The position numbers and the translations under genes were made by a program. Under the pieces are notes generated by a model. That model did not search any database. It was not told the DNA's origin and saw only the letters and a program-made list of their open reading frames with translations. Below, one piece after another: positions 53,323-62,624 of a stretch of 64,000 bases of DNA (the first letter of the stretch is position 1; the number at the start of each line of letters is the position of its first letter). The stretch comes from Candidatus Poribacteria bacterium (GTDB taxonomy: Bacteria > Poribacteria > WGA-4E > JAJDTR01), in NCBI GenBank assembly GCA_028820655.1, contig JAPPIK010000032.1, positions 62,001 through 126,000 on the forward strand. The letters are read 5' to 3'.

Positions 53323-54279
53323 TTAAGCCATTATTGACTTTAGGGTGTGAGTGTCAATGTTGGCACCGCTCATTACCAACACAACGTTCTGATGATTCAG
53401 TTCTGCCTTCAATTTACAAGCAGCCGCAATCGACGCTGCGGCGGCCGGTTCTGCCAAGTTGTGCGTGTATCGTAGTGCCAGTCGAACGGCTTCTCTGATT
53501 TCGTCCTCGCTCACCAATAAGATTTCGTGAATTCCTTGGTTGAGGATTGACAGCGGTAAGTCAAATGGTACGCGCGTAGCCAACCCATCCGCGATAGTAT
53601 CACATGAGCTGGTTTGAATTGCCTTTCCCGATTTCCATGAAAGATAGATTGATGGGGCATTTTCCGCCTGAACGCCGATGATTCTTGCTCTAGGGTTAAT
53701 TGCTTGCGCTACGGTAATCGCGCCGCACGATCCACTGCCTCCACCGATTGGAACGATGATCGCATCGACATTCGGCAGTTCCTCGAAGATTTCGAGCGAA
53801 TAGGTCCCTACGCCATGGTATAGAGCAGGTTCCACGAGAGGATTTAGATAGTAGAGTCCACGCTCATTTTGCAAACGTTCGCACAACTCGCGTGCCTCAT
53901 CAAAATCAACCCCATGTTCGATGAGTTCGGCACCGTAAGCGCGCATCGCACTGTTCTTCTCGGGATTGTTCCCGTATGGAACAACGATACTGGTATGAAC
54001 TCCAAATTCCCGTCCTGCAAAGGCTATCGATTGACCATGATTCCCCCTCGTGACCGTTGTTACGCCACGCTCCTTCTGTTCATTCGAGAGCTGCGCCATG
54101 AAGTTCAGACCGCCCCGAATCTTAAAGCTACCGGTTGGTAGATGATTTTCATGCTTGATGTAAGCGTTAAAACCGAGGAAGGTGGATAGTTCGGGATATG
54201 GAATTAGCGGGGTAGGTTTTAGACGGCGATAAACGGCTCGGCGCGCCGACATTATGCCTTGAAATGTAACCGAATTCAA
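53323..54279 (-). CDS. Threonine/serine dehydratase-like PLP enzyme
   Basis: Fold type II PLP enzyme, 318 residues. The PLP-lysine is Lys53 in LPTGSFKIRGG. TRGNHGQSIAFAGREFG and the Gly-rich phosphate loop PIGGGSGSCGAI follow. It lacks the C-terminal ACT regulatory domain, so it resembles catabolic threonine/serine dehydratases, hydroxyaspartate dehydratase or EutB of ectoine breakdown. It is the first gene of a two-gene unit with the class III aminotransferase, which suggests amino-acid breakdown. Promoter at 54318-54346. Confidence 0.85.
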   Translation of the reverse strand: MNSVTFQGIMSARRAVYRRLKPTPLIPYPELSTFLGFNAYIKHENHLPTGSFKIRGGLNFMAQLSNEQKERGVTTVTRGNHGQSIAFAGREFGVHTSIVVPYGNNPEKNSAMRAYGAELIEHGVDFDEARELCERLQNERGLYYLNPLVEPALYHGVGTYSLEIFEELPNVDAIIVPIGGGSGSCGAITVAQAINPRARIIGVQAENAPSIYLSWKSGKAIQTSSCDTIADGLATRVPFDLPLSILNQGIHEILLVSEDEIREAVRLALRYTHNLAEPAAAASIAAACKLKAELNHQNVVLVMSGANIDTHTLKSIMA

Positions 54280-54317
54280 TGGATTCTCCCTTGTAAATTA
54301 CGTCAATCTGCTGTACA

Positions 54318-54346
54318 ATATTACCAGCGATTCAGGGTGCTGTCAA
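54318..54346 (-). promoter_or_regulatory. Sigma-70 promoter for the dehydratase-aminotransferase unit
   Basis: On the minus strand, TTGACA (54346-54341), a 17-nt spacer and TAATAT (54323-54318). Immediately upstream is the palindrome ATACC-TTTT-GGTAT (54351-54364), a possible regulator site. Confidence 0.7.
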
Positions 54347-54455
54347 CCCAATACCTTTTGGTATAACCATGCGGTTTTATTGCGCATATTTCGCTGCGAA
54401 AGAGATGGTTTAGGATTCCATAATCTCACCGTCTACGGTGGCAAAGGGGACGCGA

Positions 54456-55433
54456 ATGACGGAGTTTCAGTGGCAATCCGATCTGATAGAAGTGAGGGAC
54501 GAAGCGGACCCGATAGAAGTCGCTTATCAGAAGAACTGGACAGATGGTTTGCCCGTGGTGCCGCCGACACCGGAGCGGGTGAGTCGCATGCTTGCCGGCA
54601 CGAAGCGCCCGCCAGACGAGATCATTGCGCAAATTCCCCCAAAATGGGGGCGAGCTACTGTCGAAAGAGTGGCCATCAACGCCGTGATGGCGGGTTGTAA
54701 ACCTGAATACATGCCCGTCATCATCGCAGCCATAGAAGCGATGACAGATGACGCATTCAGCTTACACGGCGTTCAGGTGACGACATCGCTGGTGTCACCC
54801 TTATTAATTGTGAACGGACCCATTCGAAGAGAATTGGGTATTAACGACAGTTTCAATGTATTTGGCCAAGGTTGGCGCAGTAATGCAACAATTGGCAGGG
54901 CTGTTCGCCTCGTTTGCACAAACATCGGAGGTGCGTTTCCCGGGGAATTGGATCGTGCTACGTTTGGGCACTCTGGGAAGTTCACGTATTGCATTGGCGA
55001 GGGCGAAGAGGTCAGTCCATGGGATCCTCTGCATGTCGATCGTGGATTTCAGTCATCTGATAGCACCGTTACTGTATTTGCCGGTGCCTCACCGAGGGTT
55101 ATTGATGACCACGGCAGCAATACGGCTGAAGGGATCCTCGATACAATTTGTCTTAATCTCGCGGTACCCGGAATTGCCGACGGAGAAATAGTGATTGTAA
55201 TGAGCCCGGAGCATTCCAAAACCGTTGGCGACGCTGGTTTAACTAAGCGCGAAGTTCAAGAATACGTTCATGTGCACACCAAGATTGACGCTGCCGAAGA
55301 TGGAAAGCAGTCTCATCACAAACCCGACGAGGTAATTGTGATGGTGGCGGGGGGACCGGCCGGTCGAAGCACAATGGCGGTATCGGGTTGGGGATCCTCG
55401 ACCCAAGCTGTGACCGTGGCGGTGGCTGCCTGA
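54456..55433 (+). CDS. Uncharacterised conserved protein
   Basis: A 325-residue, probably soluble protein. I recognise the sequence type (KNWTDGLPVVPPTPERVSRM, GRATVERVAINAVMAGCKPE, VNGPIRRELGINDSFNVFGQ) as a conserved uncharacterised family. From memory, its members often lie beside small UGSC-motif (seleno)proteins; that is not verified. No such partner is seen within the next 200 bases. No signal peptide, no known cofactor motif; Cys residues are few. ATG 54456 has AAGGGGA upstream and is preferred over GTG 54438. Function unknown. Confidence 0.65.
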   Translation: MTEFQWQSDLIEVRDEADPIEVAYQKNWTDGLPVVPPTPERVSRMLAGTKRPPDEIIAQIPPKWGRATVERVAINAVMAGCKPEYMPVIIAAIEAMTDDAFSLHGVQVTTSLVSPLLIVNGPIRRELGINDSFNVFGQGWRSNATIGRAVRLVCTNIGGAFPGELDRATFGHSGKFTYCIGEGEEVSPWDPLHVDRGFQSSDSTVTVFAGASPRVIDDHGSNTAEGILDTICLNLAVPGIADGEIVIVMSPEHSKTVGDAGLTKREVQEYVHVHTKIDAAEDGKQSHHKPDEVIVMVAGGPAGRSTMAVSGWGSSTQAVTVAVAA

Positions 55434-55654
55434 TCCAACCGCATCAAGAATTGTCGGTATCGGTGATCAATCCTGGCCTATCCATTGGCAATGGGGTTCT
55501 GCACGCCATTTTCCTTGGAATCGTCCGCGACATCTGCGGAGCGGGCTTCAGACTTTAAAGTCGAATTCAAAATTGGAATATCAATTTAATCCTACATCAA
55601 TTTTTGCGGAAACGAAACCTGCTTGTTATCGTTTTCTGTGAAAGGAGCCAATAT

Positions 55655-56104
55655 ATGGATGCACACATGTTGTCTCTGCCAATCAGTACTCTGAATCCGA
55701 ATCAACCATGTTCAGTCGAAATTGGCACCACTGTTAGTGAAGCAATCCGGTTGATGCAGGATGGTAGGTTCGGATGCGTGCTGGTGGTTGACGCCGAAGA
55801 ACGGCTTGTTGGTATCGTCACCGAACGGGACATTCTGGTCGAGATTACGGGTACGGGTGCCGACCCAATTGATGTGCTCGTCGATGACATCATGACGCCA
55901 GACCCCGAATCATTGCATGCTAGTGACCCGATTGCGTTTGCACTAAACCTTATGCATCTGGGACACTACCGCCACGTACCGTTGGTGTTGTCTGATGATG
56001 ACAGCAGAGGCGATGAAGGCGGTTACCCCGTGGGTGTGATTTCAAGTAAGGACATTACCAACCACGTTGCCGCCTTCTTGGAGGGGAGTACGGAGAGGAG
56101 ATGA
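55655..56104 (+). CDS. CBS-domain protein
   Basis: A 149-residue protein made of two CBS modules (about 5-62 and 70-140), which normally bind adenosine nucleotides. Seen: RLMQDGRFGCVLVVDAEERL, VGIVTERDIL, DDIMTPDPESLHASDPIAFA and GHYRHVPLV. An acidic insert (SDDDSRGDEGG) interrupts the second module. ATG 55655 has AAGGAG seven bases upstream. A second CBS gene follows after 3 bases, so the two probably form a heteromer sensing energy charge. Confidence 0.88.
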   Translation: MDAHMLSLPISTLNPNQPCSVEIGTTVSEAIRLMQDGRFGCVLVVDAEERLVGIVTERDILVEITGTGADPIDVLVDDIMTPDPESLHASDPIAFALNLMHLGHYRHVPLVLSDDDSRGDEGGYPVGVISSKDITNHVAAFLEGSTERR

Positions 56105-56107
56105 AAA

Positions 56108-56647
56108 ATGCTATACGAAGAAATGGTTGATGAAGAACTGGCTATCATGGATGAAACGCCGGATGAACCTTCGAAAACATTGAGCGCGCACGAAATCAAA
56201 GTGCCACTCCAATCTCTGATGACCCCTCCTGTTACAATCGAATTTGGCGCGAGCACCCAAGATGCAATCAATTTAATGATAGATCGCCACGTCGGGCATG
56301 TGTTGATTGTGTCCGCCGGTATTCTGAGGGGCATATTCAGTGAGCGCGATGTATTAGTGAAAATCCTAAACAAGCCGGTCGGTAATTTAAGACAGATTCC
56401 GGTCGAACGCTTTATGAAAGCCGATCCACAGACTGCCAACGTAAAAGATTCTCTTGATACCGCAATTCTGTATATGGCGGACGGTGGTTATCGGCATGTT
56501 CCGATTGTGGACGAAGAAAATCGCCCTGTAGGAACAGTGTCCGTGCGCGATATCATCTCCCACTTGGTTGAACATTTTCCGCAAGATGTGTTAACTCTCC
56601 CACCCAAGCCGATTAGAAGCGCGATGAAATCCCGTGAAGGGGCGTAA
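56108..56647 (+). CDS. CBS-domain protein
   Basis: A 179-residue protein with an acidic N-terminal stretch (VDEELAIMDETPDEPS) and two CBS modules (about 33-95 and 105-160): LMTPPVTIEFGASTQDAI, GHVLIVSAGILRGIFSERDV, RFMKADPQTANVKDSLDTA and GGYRHVPIVDEENRPVGTV. GGAG lies before ATG 56108. Together with the preceding CBS gene it sits just upstream of the 2-oxoacid oxidoreductase genes, so it may adjust that enzyme to the nucleotide state. That link is inference. Confidence 0.88.
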   Translation: MLYEEMVDEELAIMDETPDEPSKTLSAHEIKVPLQSLMTPPVTIEFGASTQDAINLMIDRHVGHVLIVSAGILRGIFSERDVLVKILNKPVGNLRQIPVERFMKADPQTANVKDSLDTAILYMADGGYRHVPIVDEENRPVGTVSVRDIISHLVEHFPQDVLTLPPKPIRSAMKSREGA

Positions 56648-56781
56648 ATGCAAAGGCGCAAATTAAGTTTTGGGGTCACAAGAACGTCAACGAACATGGT
56701 AGTATGGGAAGAGTATGGGGCGCCGCCGTTAGACGGCGGAGCCTTGTGGCTTGGCACTGCATGGACGGACTTGGAGGTGCG

Positions 56782-58620
56782 ATGAAAAAGCAGATACAGA
56801 CCATCGAGGAGGCTACGATACTATTTGCCGGTGACTCTGGCGATGGTTCGCAGATTATCGGTACGCAGATGACCGAGGCTTCTGCAATCGCTGGGAATGA
56901 CGTTGCGACGTTACCCGATTACCCGGCGGAAATTCGTGCACCTGCAGGTTCGCTAGCAGGTATCTCCGGTTTTCAATTACATTTTTCGAGTGAAACCATT
57001 CACACGCCCGGCGATGCCTGCGATGTTCTCGTCGCGATGAATCCCGCAGCTTTGAAAGTCAACATCGACAATCTCAAGCCGAACGGAATCCTCATGGTGA
57101 ACTCGAACAATTTTGCATCACGAAATTTGAGGTTGGCGGGATATGAGAGTAACCCCTTGGAGGATGGTTCCCTGGAACGATTTCAGGTTTATTCCGTGGA
57201 GTTAACGCGGTTAACGCGGGCGGCGCTCAAAGACACGGATTTGAGTCAGCGCGAAGTCGATCGGTGTAAGAATTTCTTCGCGGTCGGAATGATCTTTTGG
57301 TTGTATAATCGCCCGATGGAGAACACGCTAAAATTCATAAAGGAACGATACTCAAATAAACCTGAGTATGTCGAGGCAAATACTCTGGCGCTAAAAGCGG
57401 GCAACGTCTATGGCGATGCAACCGAGCAATTTGCCACGACCTATGTAGTCGAACCGGCGGAATTCCCACCGGGTAAGTACCGGAATATCGAAGGAAACAT
57501 GGCAACGGCGCTTGGGCTTGTAGCCGCCTCGCAAAAGTCCGGTCTGCAATTGGTTTACGGTAGTTACCCGATTACTCCTGCGAGTAGTATTCTTCACGCT
57601 CTGGCGAACCACAAGGAATTTGGCGTTGTTACGATGCAAATGGAGGATGAGATTGCCGCCATCGGGGTGGCCATAGGGGCGGCATTCAGCGGAGCATTGG
57701 GAGCCACTGGAAGCAGCGGCCCCGGGCTTGCCCTAAAGTCCGAGGCGCTGAATCTCGCTATGATTGCAGAGCTGCCGATTGTCGTGTGCAATATCCAACG
57801 CGCCGGACCGTCGACGGGCATGCCTACGAAAACGGAACAGGCAGATCTTTTGCAAATGTATTACGGAAGGAACGGCGAATCTCCGGTACCGATAATCGCA
57901 GCATCGCGGCCATCGGATTGTTTTGAGGCGATTTATGAAGCATGCCGCATAGCTGTCAAATTTATGACGCCCGTTATTTTTTTGTCAGACCTCTATGTCG
58001 CATTTGGCGCAGAACCGTGGCGAATCCCGGAGGTATCGGACTTGGACGCAATTGACGTGAATTTTCGAACAGAGTTGGAAGGGTTCCATCCCTACCTTCG
58101 CGATGAGGACACGCTTGCGCGCCCGTGGGTAAAACCTGGAACCCCCGGTCTGGAGCATCGAATCGGAGGATTGGAGAAGGCTGATGTCACGGGGAATGTC
58201 AGCTACGATCCGGATAATCATGAACAGATGACCCATATCAGAGCAGAAAAGGTCGCCCGAATTGCCGATGATATTCCCCCTATGGAGGTCTTTGGACCGG
58301 AAGAAGGAAACCTCCTCGTTTTGAGTTGGGGAGGAACATTTGGCGCTGTGCGCACGGCGGTTGAACGCAAACAGGGGAACGGCGCATGCGTCTCGCATGC
58401 GCATTTGCGGTACCTCAACCCATTACCCAAAGACTTGGGAGGGATTCTTGAGCGGTACCATCAAGTGCTTGTCCCCGAACTCAACCTTGGGCAGCTTAAG
58501 CAGTTAATCCGCGCCGAATACTTGATAGCTGCGAAAGGTCTCAATAAGGTGCAAGGTCAGCCCTTTCATGTGTTTGAAGTCGAATCCAAAATTGATGAGT
58601 TACTAGAAGGTGAAGCATGA
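56782..58620 (+). CDS. korA: 2-oxoacid:acceptor oxidoreductase, fused gamma-alpha subunit
   Basis: A 612-residue subunit. The N-terminal gamma domain (about 12-190) has FAGDSGDGSQIIGTQM. It is followed by the alpha subunit's pyrimidine-binding domain (GLQLVYGSYPITPASSILHA, MEDEIAAIGVAIGAAFSGA, SSGPGLALKSEAL) and a C-terminal transketolase-type domain (LLVLSWGGTFGAVRTAVE). This fused layout is typical of 2-oxoglutarate:ferredoxin oxidoreductase KorA. ATG 56782 with GGAGGTG upstream is chosen over a longer frame from 56704. The stop overlaps korB (ATGA). It converts 2-oxoglutarate and CoA to succinyl-CoA, or a related 2-oxoacid. Confidence 0.93.
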   Translation: MKKQIQTIEEATILFAGDSGDGSQIIGTQMTEASAIAGNDVATLPDYPAEIRAPAGSLAGISGFQLHFSSETIHTPGDACDVLVAMNPAALKVNIDNLKPNGILMVNSNNFASRNLRLAGYESNPLEDGSLERFQVYSVELTRLTRAALKDTDLSQREVDRCKNFFAVGMIFWLYNRPMENTLKFIKERYSNKPEYVEANTLALKAGNVYGDATEQFATTYVVEPAEFPPGKYRNIEGNMATALGLVAASQKSGLQLVYGSYPITPASSILHALANHKEFGVVTMQMEDEIAAIGVAIGAAFSGALGATGSSGPGLALKSEALNLAMIAELPIVVCNIQRAGPSTGMPTKTEQADLLQMYYGRNGESPVPIIAASRPSDCFEAIYEACRIAVKFMTPVIFLSDLYVAFGAEPWRIPEVSDLDAIDVNFRTELEGFHPYLRDEDTLARPWVKPGTPGLEHRIGGLEKADVTGNVSYDPDNHEQMTHIRAEKVARIADDIPPMEVFGPEEGNLLVLSWGGTFGAVRTAVERKQGNGACVSHAHLRYLNPLPKDLGGILERYHQVLVPELNLGQLKQLIRAEYLIAAKGLNKVQGQPFHVFEVESKIDELLEGEA

Positions 58621-59663
58621 GACAAGAAATATCCGGCCAAGTTCCCGGGGCTGCGCCCACATTAACCAAAAGAGATTTTGAATCAGATCAGGATGTCAGA
58701 TGGTGTCCCGGGTGTGGCGATTACTCGATACTTGCCCAAACTCAGCGGATTCTCCCGGAACTGGGGATTTCAAAAGAAAACTTGGTTTTCATCTCGGGAA
58801 TAGGCTGTTCCAGCCGGTTTCCATATTATATGGATACATACGGTTTCCACACGATACACGGAAGAGCGCCGACGATAGCGGCGGGCGTTAAAATCGCCAA
58901 CCCGGATCTTTCCGTGTGGGTAATCACGGGCGATGGTGATGCGCTGTCAATCGGAGGGAACCACTTCATTCATTTAATGCGGCGTAACTTGGACATCAAT
59001 GTGCTGCTGTTTAATAACCGAATCTATGGTTTGACAAAAGGGCAGTATTCGCCGACTTCCGAACAGGGTAAGGTGACGTATTCAACCCCGATGGGGTCCA
59101 TTGAAAACCCCTTCAATACAATCAGTCTCGCGTTAGCGTCTAGAGTATCATTCGTCGCCAGGTCCCTTGATAGAGATCCCGACCATTTGCGTCGCATCAT
59201 CAAGGCCGCCTTTGAACACAAAGGGACATCGTTCGTCGAGATTTATCAAAATTGCAATGTATTCAATGACGGTGCCTTTTTTCAATATACCGAGAAAGAG
59301 ACAAAAGCTGATAACACCGTGTTCTTGGAACATGGCGAACCGCTGATTTTCGGAAAGGACCAAGATAAAGGGATACGACTCAATGAACTTCGACCGGAAG
59401 TCGTATCACTTACAGGTGGTCAATATACCGTAGATGATCTCATGGTCCATGATCAGTATGCAGATGGCCCAACCCTCGCGCATTTCTTTGCTCGAATGAC
59501 GGACATCCCAAACGTGCCAACACCGGTAGGCATTTTCCGTTCTTTCAACAGGCCGTGCTATGAGGATTTCATGACTCAACAGGGGGACGCCGCCAAGCGA
59601 GCAAAGGGAGAGGGCGACTTGGAGGCGTTACTTCACACGGGCGACACATGGGAGATTGAGTGA
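58617..59663 (+). CDS. korB: 2-oxoacid:ferredoxin oxidoreductase beta subunit
   Basis: The ThDP-binding beta subunit, 348 residues. CPGCG (Cys30, Cys33) with one further Cys supplies the [4Fe-4S] ligands. The ThDP motif spans VITGDGDALSIGGNHFIHL to NVLLFNNRIYGLTKGQYSPT. It ends with the usual regional landmarks FVEIYQNCNVFNDGAF and NELRPEV. It pairs with korA by ATGA overlap, so equal subunit synthesis is expected. No separate ferredoxin gene is adjacent. Confidence 0.95.
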   Translation: MRQEISGQVPGAAPTLTKRDFESDQDVRWCPGCGDYSILAQTQRILPELGISKENLVFISGIGCSSRFPYYMDTYGFHTIHGRAPTIAAGVKIANPDLSVWVITGDGDALSIGGNHFIHLMRRNLDINVLLFNNRIYGLTKGQYSPTSEQGKVTYSTPMGSIENPFNTISLALASRVSFVARSLDRDPDHLRRIIKAAFEHKGTSFVEIYQNCNVFNDGAFFQYTEKETKADNTVFLEHGEPLIFGKDQDKGIRLNELRPEVVSLTGGQYTVDDLMVHDQYADGPTLAHFFARMTDIPNVPTPVGIFRSFNRPCYEDFMTQQGDAAKRAKGEGDLEALLHTGDTWEIE

Positions 59664-60169
59664 ATTTTTTTGCGGATCTCCTCACGCTTCGTCGTCGCCT
59701 GATTTCACCCTTCCGATTTTGATTGAATGAGTTTTGATCGGCGTCGTGAACCTACCTTGATAACCCGGTCTTGCTGTGACCACTATGCCGATTCGACGTG
59801 TCGGTCTCATACATCGGTTGCCAGTAGTATAATCAAGTAGCCCCCGCCGTCTACATCTCACCTAAGTCCAAGGGAAAGTCGGGTAGTTGCATCTAAACTC
59901 CATTGATTCTGTCACATTTTTCCCTCGGAGCCTCATCCCTATTGCCGCTGTTGGACAACAACCTCCCGGAATTTGGATAATCTTCGAAACGGTCGAACCT
60001 TGGGTGAACCCTTCTTCGTGTTCGCCATATTAAACCGGACCCTCTTTAATGGGTTCTTGAAGATTGTACACCTCCTTGTCGCGACTGCCATGATTGTCTA
60101 CTGCAATCATGGAACCTCAAAAGGCATGTCCCTACCGTTATGCCCGATTCCGGTGATCTGGCAATTTTC

Positions 60170-60198
60170 TTGACTTGGGCATAGGTCAACATTATGAT
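60170..60198 (+). promoter_or_regulatory. Sigma-70 promoter of the metal transport operon
   Basis: TTGACT (60170-60175), a 17-nt spacer and TATGAT (60193-60198), 38 bases before the ATPase ATG. Confidence 0.75.
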
Positions 60199-60205
60199 AT
60201 TGACC
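60184..60205. promoter_or_regulatory. Palindromic operator overlapping the -10 box
   Basis: GGTCAACAT (60184-60192), TATG, ATATTGACC (60197-60205): 9-bp arms with one mismatch, centred on the -10. A further TTGAC half-site is part of the -35. This layout is expected for a repressor that blocks polymerase, such as an ArsR/SmtB-type metal sensor; the regulator gene is not in the window. Confidence 0.55.
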
Positions 60206-60236
60206 GTCCGAACAAAGTTAAACAAAACCTCGAACC

Positions 60237-62609
60237 ATGGCTGAAAAAACTCTGAAGTTAGAAATATATTCACTCCTTTCCGGCATCAAAGACGAGAAAG
60301 ACGGGTGCGTCAAGCGTTTGATGTCGGCTCTCCGGAACCGCCCGGGCATCAATGAGGCACATCTGGAACAAAACGGCAATGTCCGGTTGTGTTTGCATTA
60401 TCAGTCGGAGCTATTATCAACGACGGAGGTTAAGCACGTTGCCGAGCGTGTGGGGATTGAGGTGAGCGAGCGATTTCGCCATGACTTGATACCCGTCAAG
60501 GGAATGCATTGTGCCGATTGCGTTACATCTATACAACATAGAATCAGCCAAATGACGGGTGTTCTAAGCGTGGATGTCCGATTCGTGTCCAAAAACGTGT
60601 GGGTTGAATACGATTCTCACTTTGTTAAACGGGAACAGATTGAAAAGCAAGTTATACAATTGGGTTATCGTGTGCCGGCCGAGGATATACGTTCTTGGTA
60701 CATAGAAAACAGGGATTTAATCACTAGTATTTTGTGCGGAATCTGTTTGGTAATTGGCTGGTCCGGCGAAAATCTCTTTGAATTTCCATTTCCCCTGGAC
60801 ACGGTTCACCATGTGAGTGCTGTAAGTTTATTCTTCTTCTTTGCAGCTTACGTATTTGGGGGTTTAGATTTATTTCGCCGTACCATCAACGAGCTAAAAC
60901 AACATCATGTAGGCATTGAACTGTTGATGGTGGTGGCGTCGATTGGTGCAGCCTTTCTGGGTGAGTTTAGTGAGGGAGCATTATTGCTGTTTTTGTTTGG
61001 GGTAGGGCATGCCCTGGAGGAGCGGGCACTTGACAAAGCACGTAAGGCGATTATCAGCTTGGCTGAATTGGCGCCAAAAACGGCGCTTGTGAAAGATGCC
61101 GGTGGAGAATCAGAACAAGCCGTAGATGACTTAAAACTCGGAACAATAATTATTGTCAAGCCTGGAATGCGAATTCCTGCTGACGGGGTAGTGGTTGCTG
61201 GCAAATCTACCGCAAATGAATCCGCCGTAACTGGAGAATCTGTGCCGGTAGATAAAGAACAAGGTTCTCCGGTGTTCGCGGGAGGCATCAACGGAGATGG
61301 TAGCTTGGAGGTCCGGGTAACACGTCTTTCAGATGACACAATGTTAGCCCGAGTGGTGTCAATGGTCGAGGAAGCACAAACCCAAAAATCAAATTCACAG
61401 CGGATAACCGATAAGTTTTCAGGAGTTTTCGTTCCTCTGATTCTCATCGGTGCTATTTCAATGATTTTGATGCTTGTGTCATTTGGTATTCCATTCAGCG
61501 AATCTTTTCTACGGGGAATGGTATTGTTGGTGGCGGCATCGCCGTGTGCGCTTGCTCTTGGACCACCCTCGGCAATTCTCGCCGGCATCGCACGAGCGGC
61601 CCGGAACGGCGTTCTGATTAAAGGCGGAATTCACCTAGAAAATTTAGGAAAGGCAAAAGCTGTTGCATTCGATAAGACCGGCACCTTGACCAAGGGTAAA
61701 CCGGAAGTCACGGACGTCATTTCAATTGGCGAAATGGACGTTGATTATTGGCTGAAAATGGCGGCGGCGGCGGAGAACCGATCTGGCCACCCTATCGCGG
61801 AGGCTGTTGTAGATGTTGCCGTGAAGAGAGGCTTCAGGTTACCGGAAGTGGAGGAAGTTGAATCATTGATTGGACGAGGAATCAGAGCACAGGTGTCAGG
61901 TAAAACTGTTTGGGTCGGTAACCTGAAATTGTATAATGAAGCACACCTGGAAATACGAACATCTGTGCAGGCGCAGGTCGCGAAACTCGAAGAAGAGGGA
62001 AAATCTATCATGCTGGTTACTATTGATCAGAAGCCCGTAGGTATAATTGGAGTTATAGACGCGATGCGTGCGGAATTGGGAACGGTGGTTGCAGAACTTA
62101 AACAAATAGGGATTGGTCACACGGTTGTGCTAACAGGTGACAACCCGCGAGTGGCTTCCTATATTGCCCAACGTGCGGGCATCAAAGAGTACAAAGCGGG
62201 TTTGCTCCCCCAAGACAAAGTGATGATTATGCACCAGCTATTGAATTCATATGATAGCGTCGTAATGGTTGGGGATGGTATAAATGATGCGCCGGCGCTC
62301 GCGAGCGCAACTACTGGCATCGCAATGGGTGGGGCTGGATCGGATCTGGCTCTTGAAACCGCTGACGCGGCGCTGATGGCTGACGATCTTTCGAAACTTC
62401 CCTTTGCCATCGGGCTTGGACGTGCCACGCGGAAAGTCATCTCACAGAATCTCTACATAGCGCTTGCGGTGATTGGTGGATTAATTGGTTCGACGATTTT
62501 CGGACTGGCAACTATCGGCATTGCCATTATACTTCATGAAGGCAGCACCATCCTCGTTGTTCTAAACTCGTTACGTTTGTTACGGTTCCGGCATTTGCCG
62601 AACAATTAA
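60237..62609 (+). CDS. Heavy-metal P-type ATPase, SPC / HEGST (P1B-4-like)
   Basis: Inner-membrane metal exporter, 790 residues. It has a first, degenerate HMA-like domain (about 1-75) and a second with MHCADC (Cys92, Cys95). These are followed by membrane segments, the SPC ion motif (Ser435-Cys437), the phosphorylation site Asp479 in DKTGTLTKG, HP in SGHPIAEAVVD and the GDGINDAPALA hinge. The last segments carry HEGST and NSLRLL. SPC plus HEG(G/S)T marks the P1B-4 (cobalt/iron/zinc-type) subgroup, which usually lacks HMA domains, so the substrate is uncertain. It shares an operon with a ZIP transporter and a palindromic operator. Confidence 0.93.
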   Translation: MAEKTLKLEIYSLLSGIKDEKDGCVKRLMSALRNRPGINEAHLEQNGNVRLCLHYQSELLSTTEVKHVAERVGIEVSERFRHDLIPVKGMHCADCVTSIQHRISQMTGVLSVDVRFVSKNVWVEYDSHFVKREQIEKQVIQLGYRVPAEDIRSWYIENRDLITSILCGICLVIGWSGENLFEFPFPLDTVHHVSAVSLFFFFAAYVFGGLDLFRRTINELKQHHVGIELLMVVASIGAAFLGEFSEGALLLFLFGVGHALEERALDKARKAIISLAELAPKTALVKDAGGESEQAVDDLKLGTIIIVKPGMRIPADGVVVAGKSTANESAVTGESVPVDKEQGSPVFAGGINGDGSLEVRVTRLSDDTMLARVVSMVEEAQTQKSNSQRITDKFSGVFVPLILIGAISMILMLVSFGIPFSESFLRGMVLLVAASPCALALGPPSAILAGIARAARNGVLIKGGIHLENLGKAKAVAFDKTGTLTKGKPEVTDVISIGEMDVDYWLKMAAAAENRSGHPIAEAVVDVAVKRGFRLPEVEEVESLIGRGIRAQVSGKTVWVGNLKLYNEAHLEIRTSVQAQVAKLEEEGKSIMLVTIDQKPVGIIGVIDAMRAELGTVVAELKQIGIGHTVVLTGDNPRVASYIAQRAGIKEYKAGLLPQDKVMIMHQLLNSYDSVVMVGDGINDAPALASATTGIAMGGAGSDLALETADAALMADDLSKLPFAIGLGRATRKVISQNLYIALAVIGGLIGSTIFGLATIGIAIILHEGSTILVVLNSLRLLRFRHLPNN

Positions 62610-62624
62610 CACTTCAAGGAGAAT

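Larger units (their letters stand above)
59664..60236. other. Intergenic region upstream of the metal transport genes
   Basis: About 570 bases without a credible gene. It has a 9-bp hairpin CCATGATTG / CAATCATGG (60088-60096, 60104-60112) and, near its end, the promoter and operator annotated separately. The short frame at 59973-60173 begins with TTG and has no recognisable content. Confidence 0.5.

Noticed and set aside
59973..60173. 66-residue frame upstream of the P-type ATPase
   Set aside because: TTG start without a binding site; its end overlaps the -35 of the metal operon promoter.
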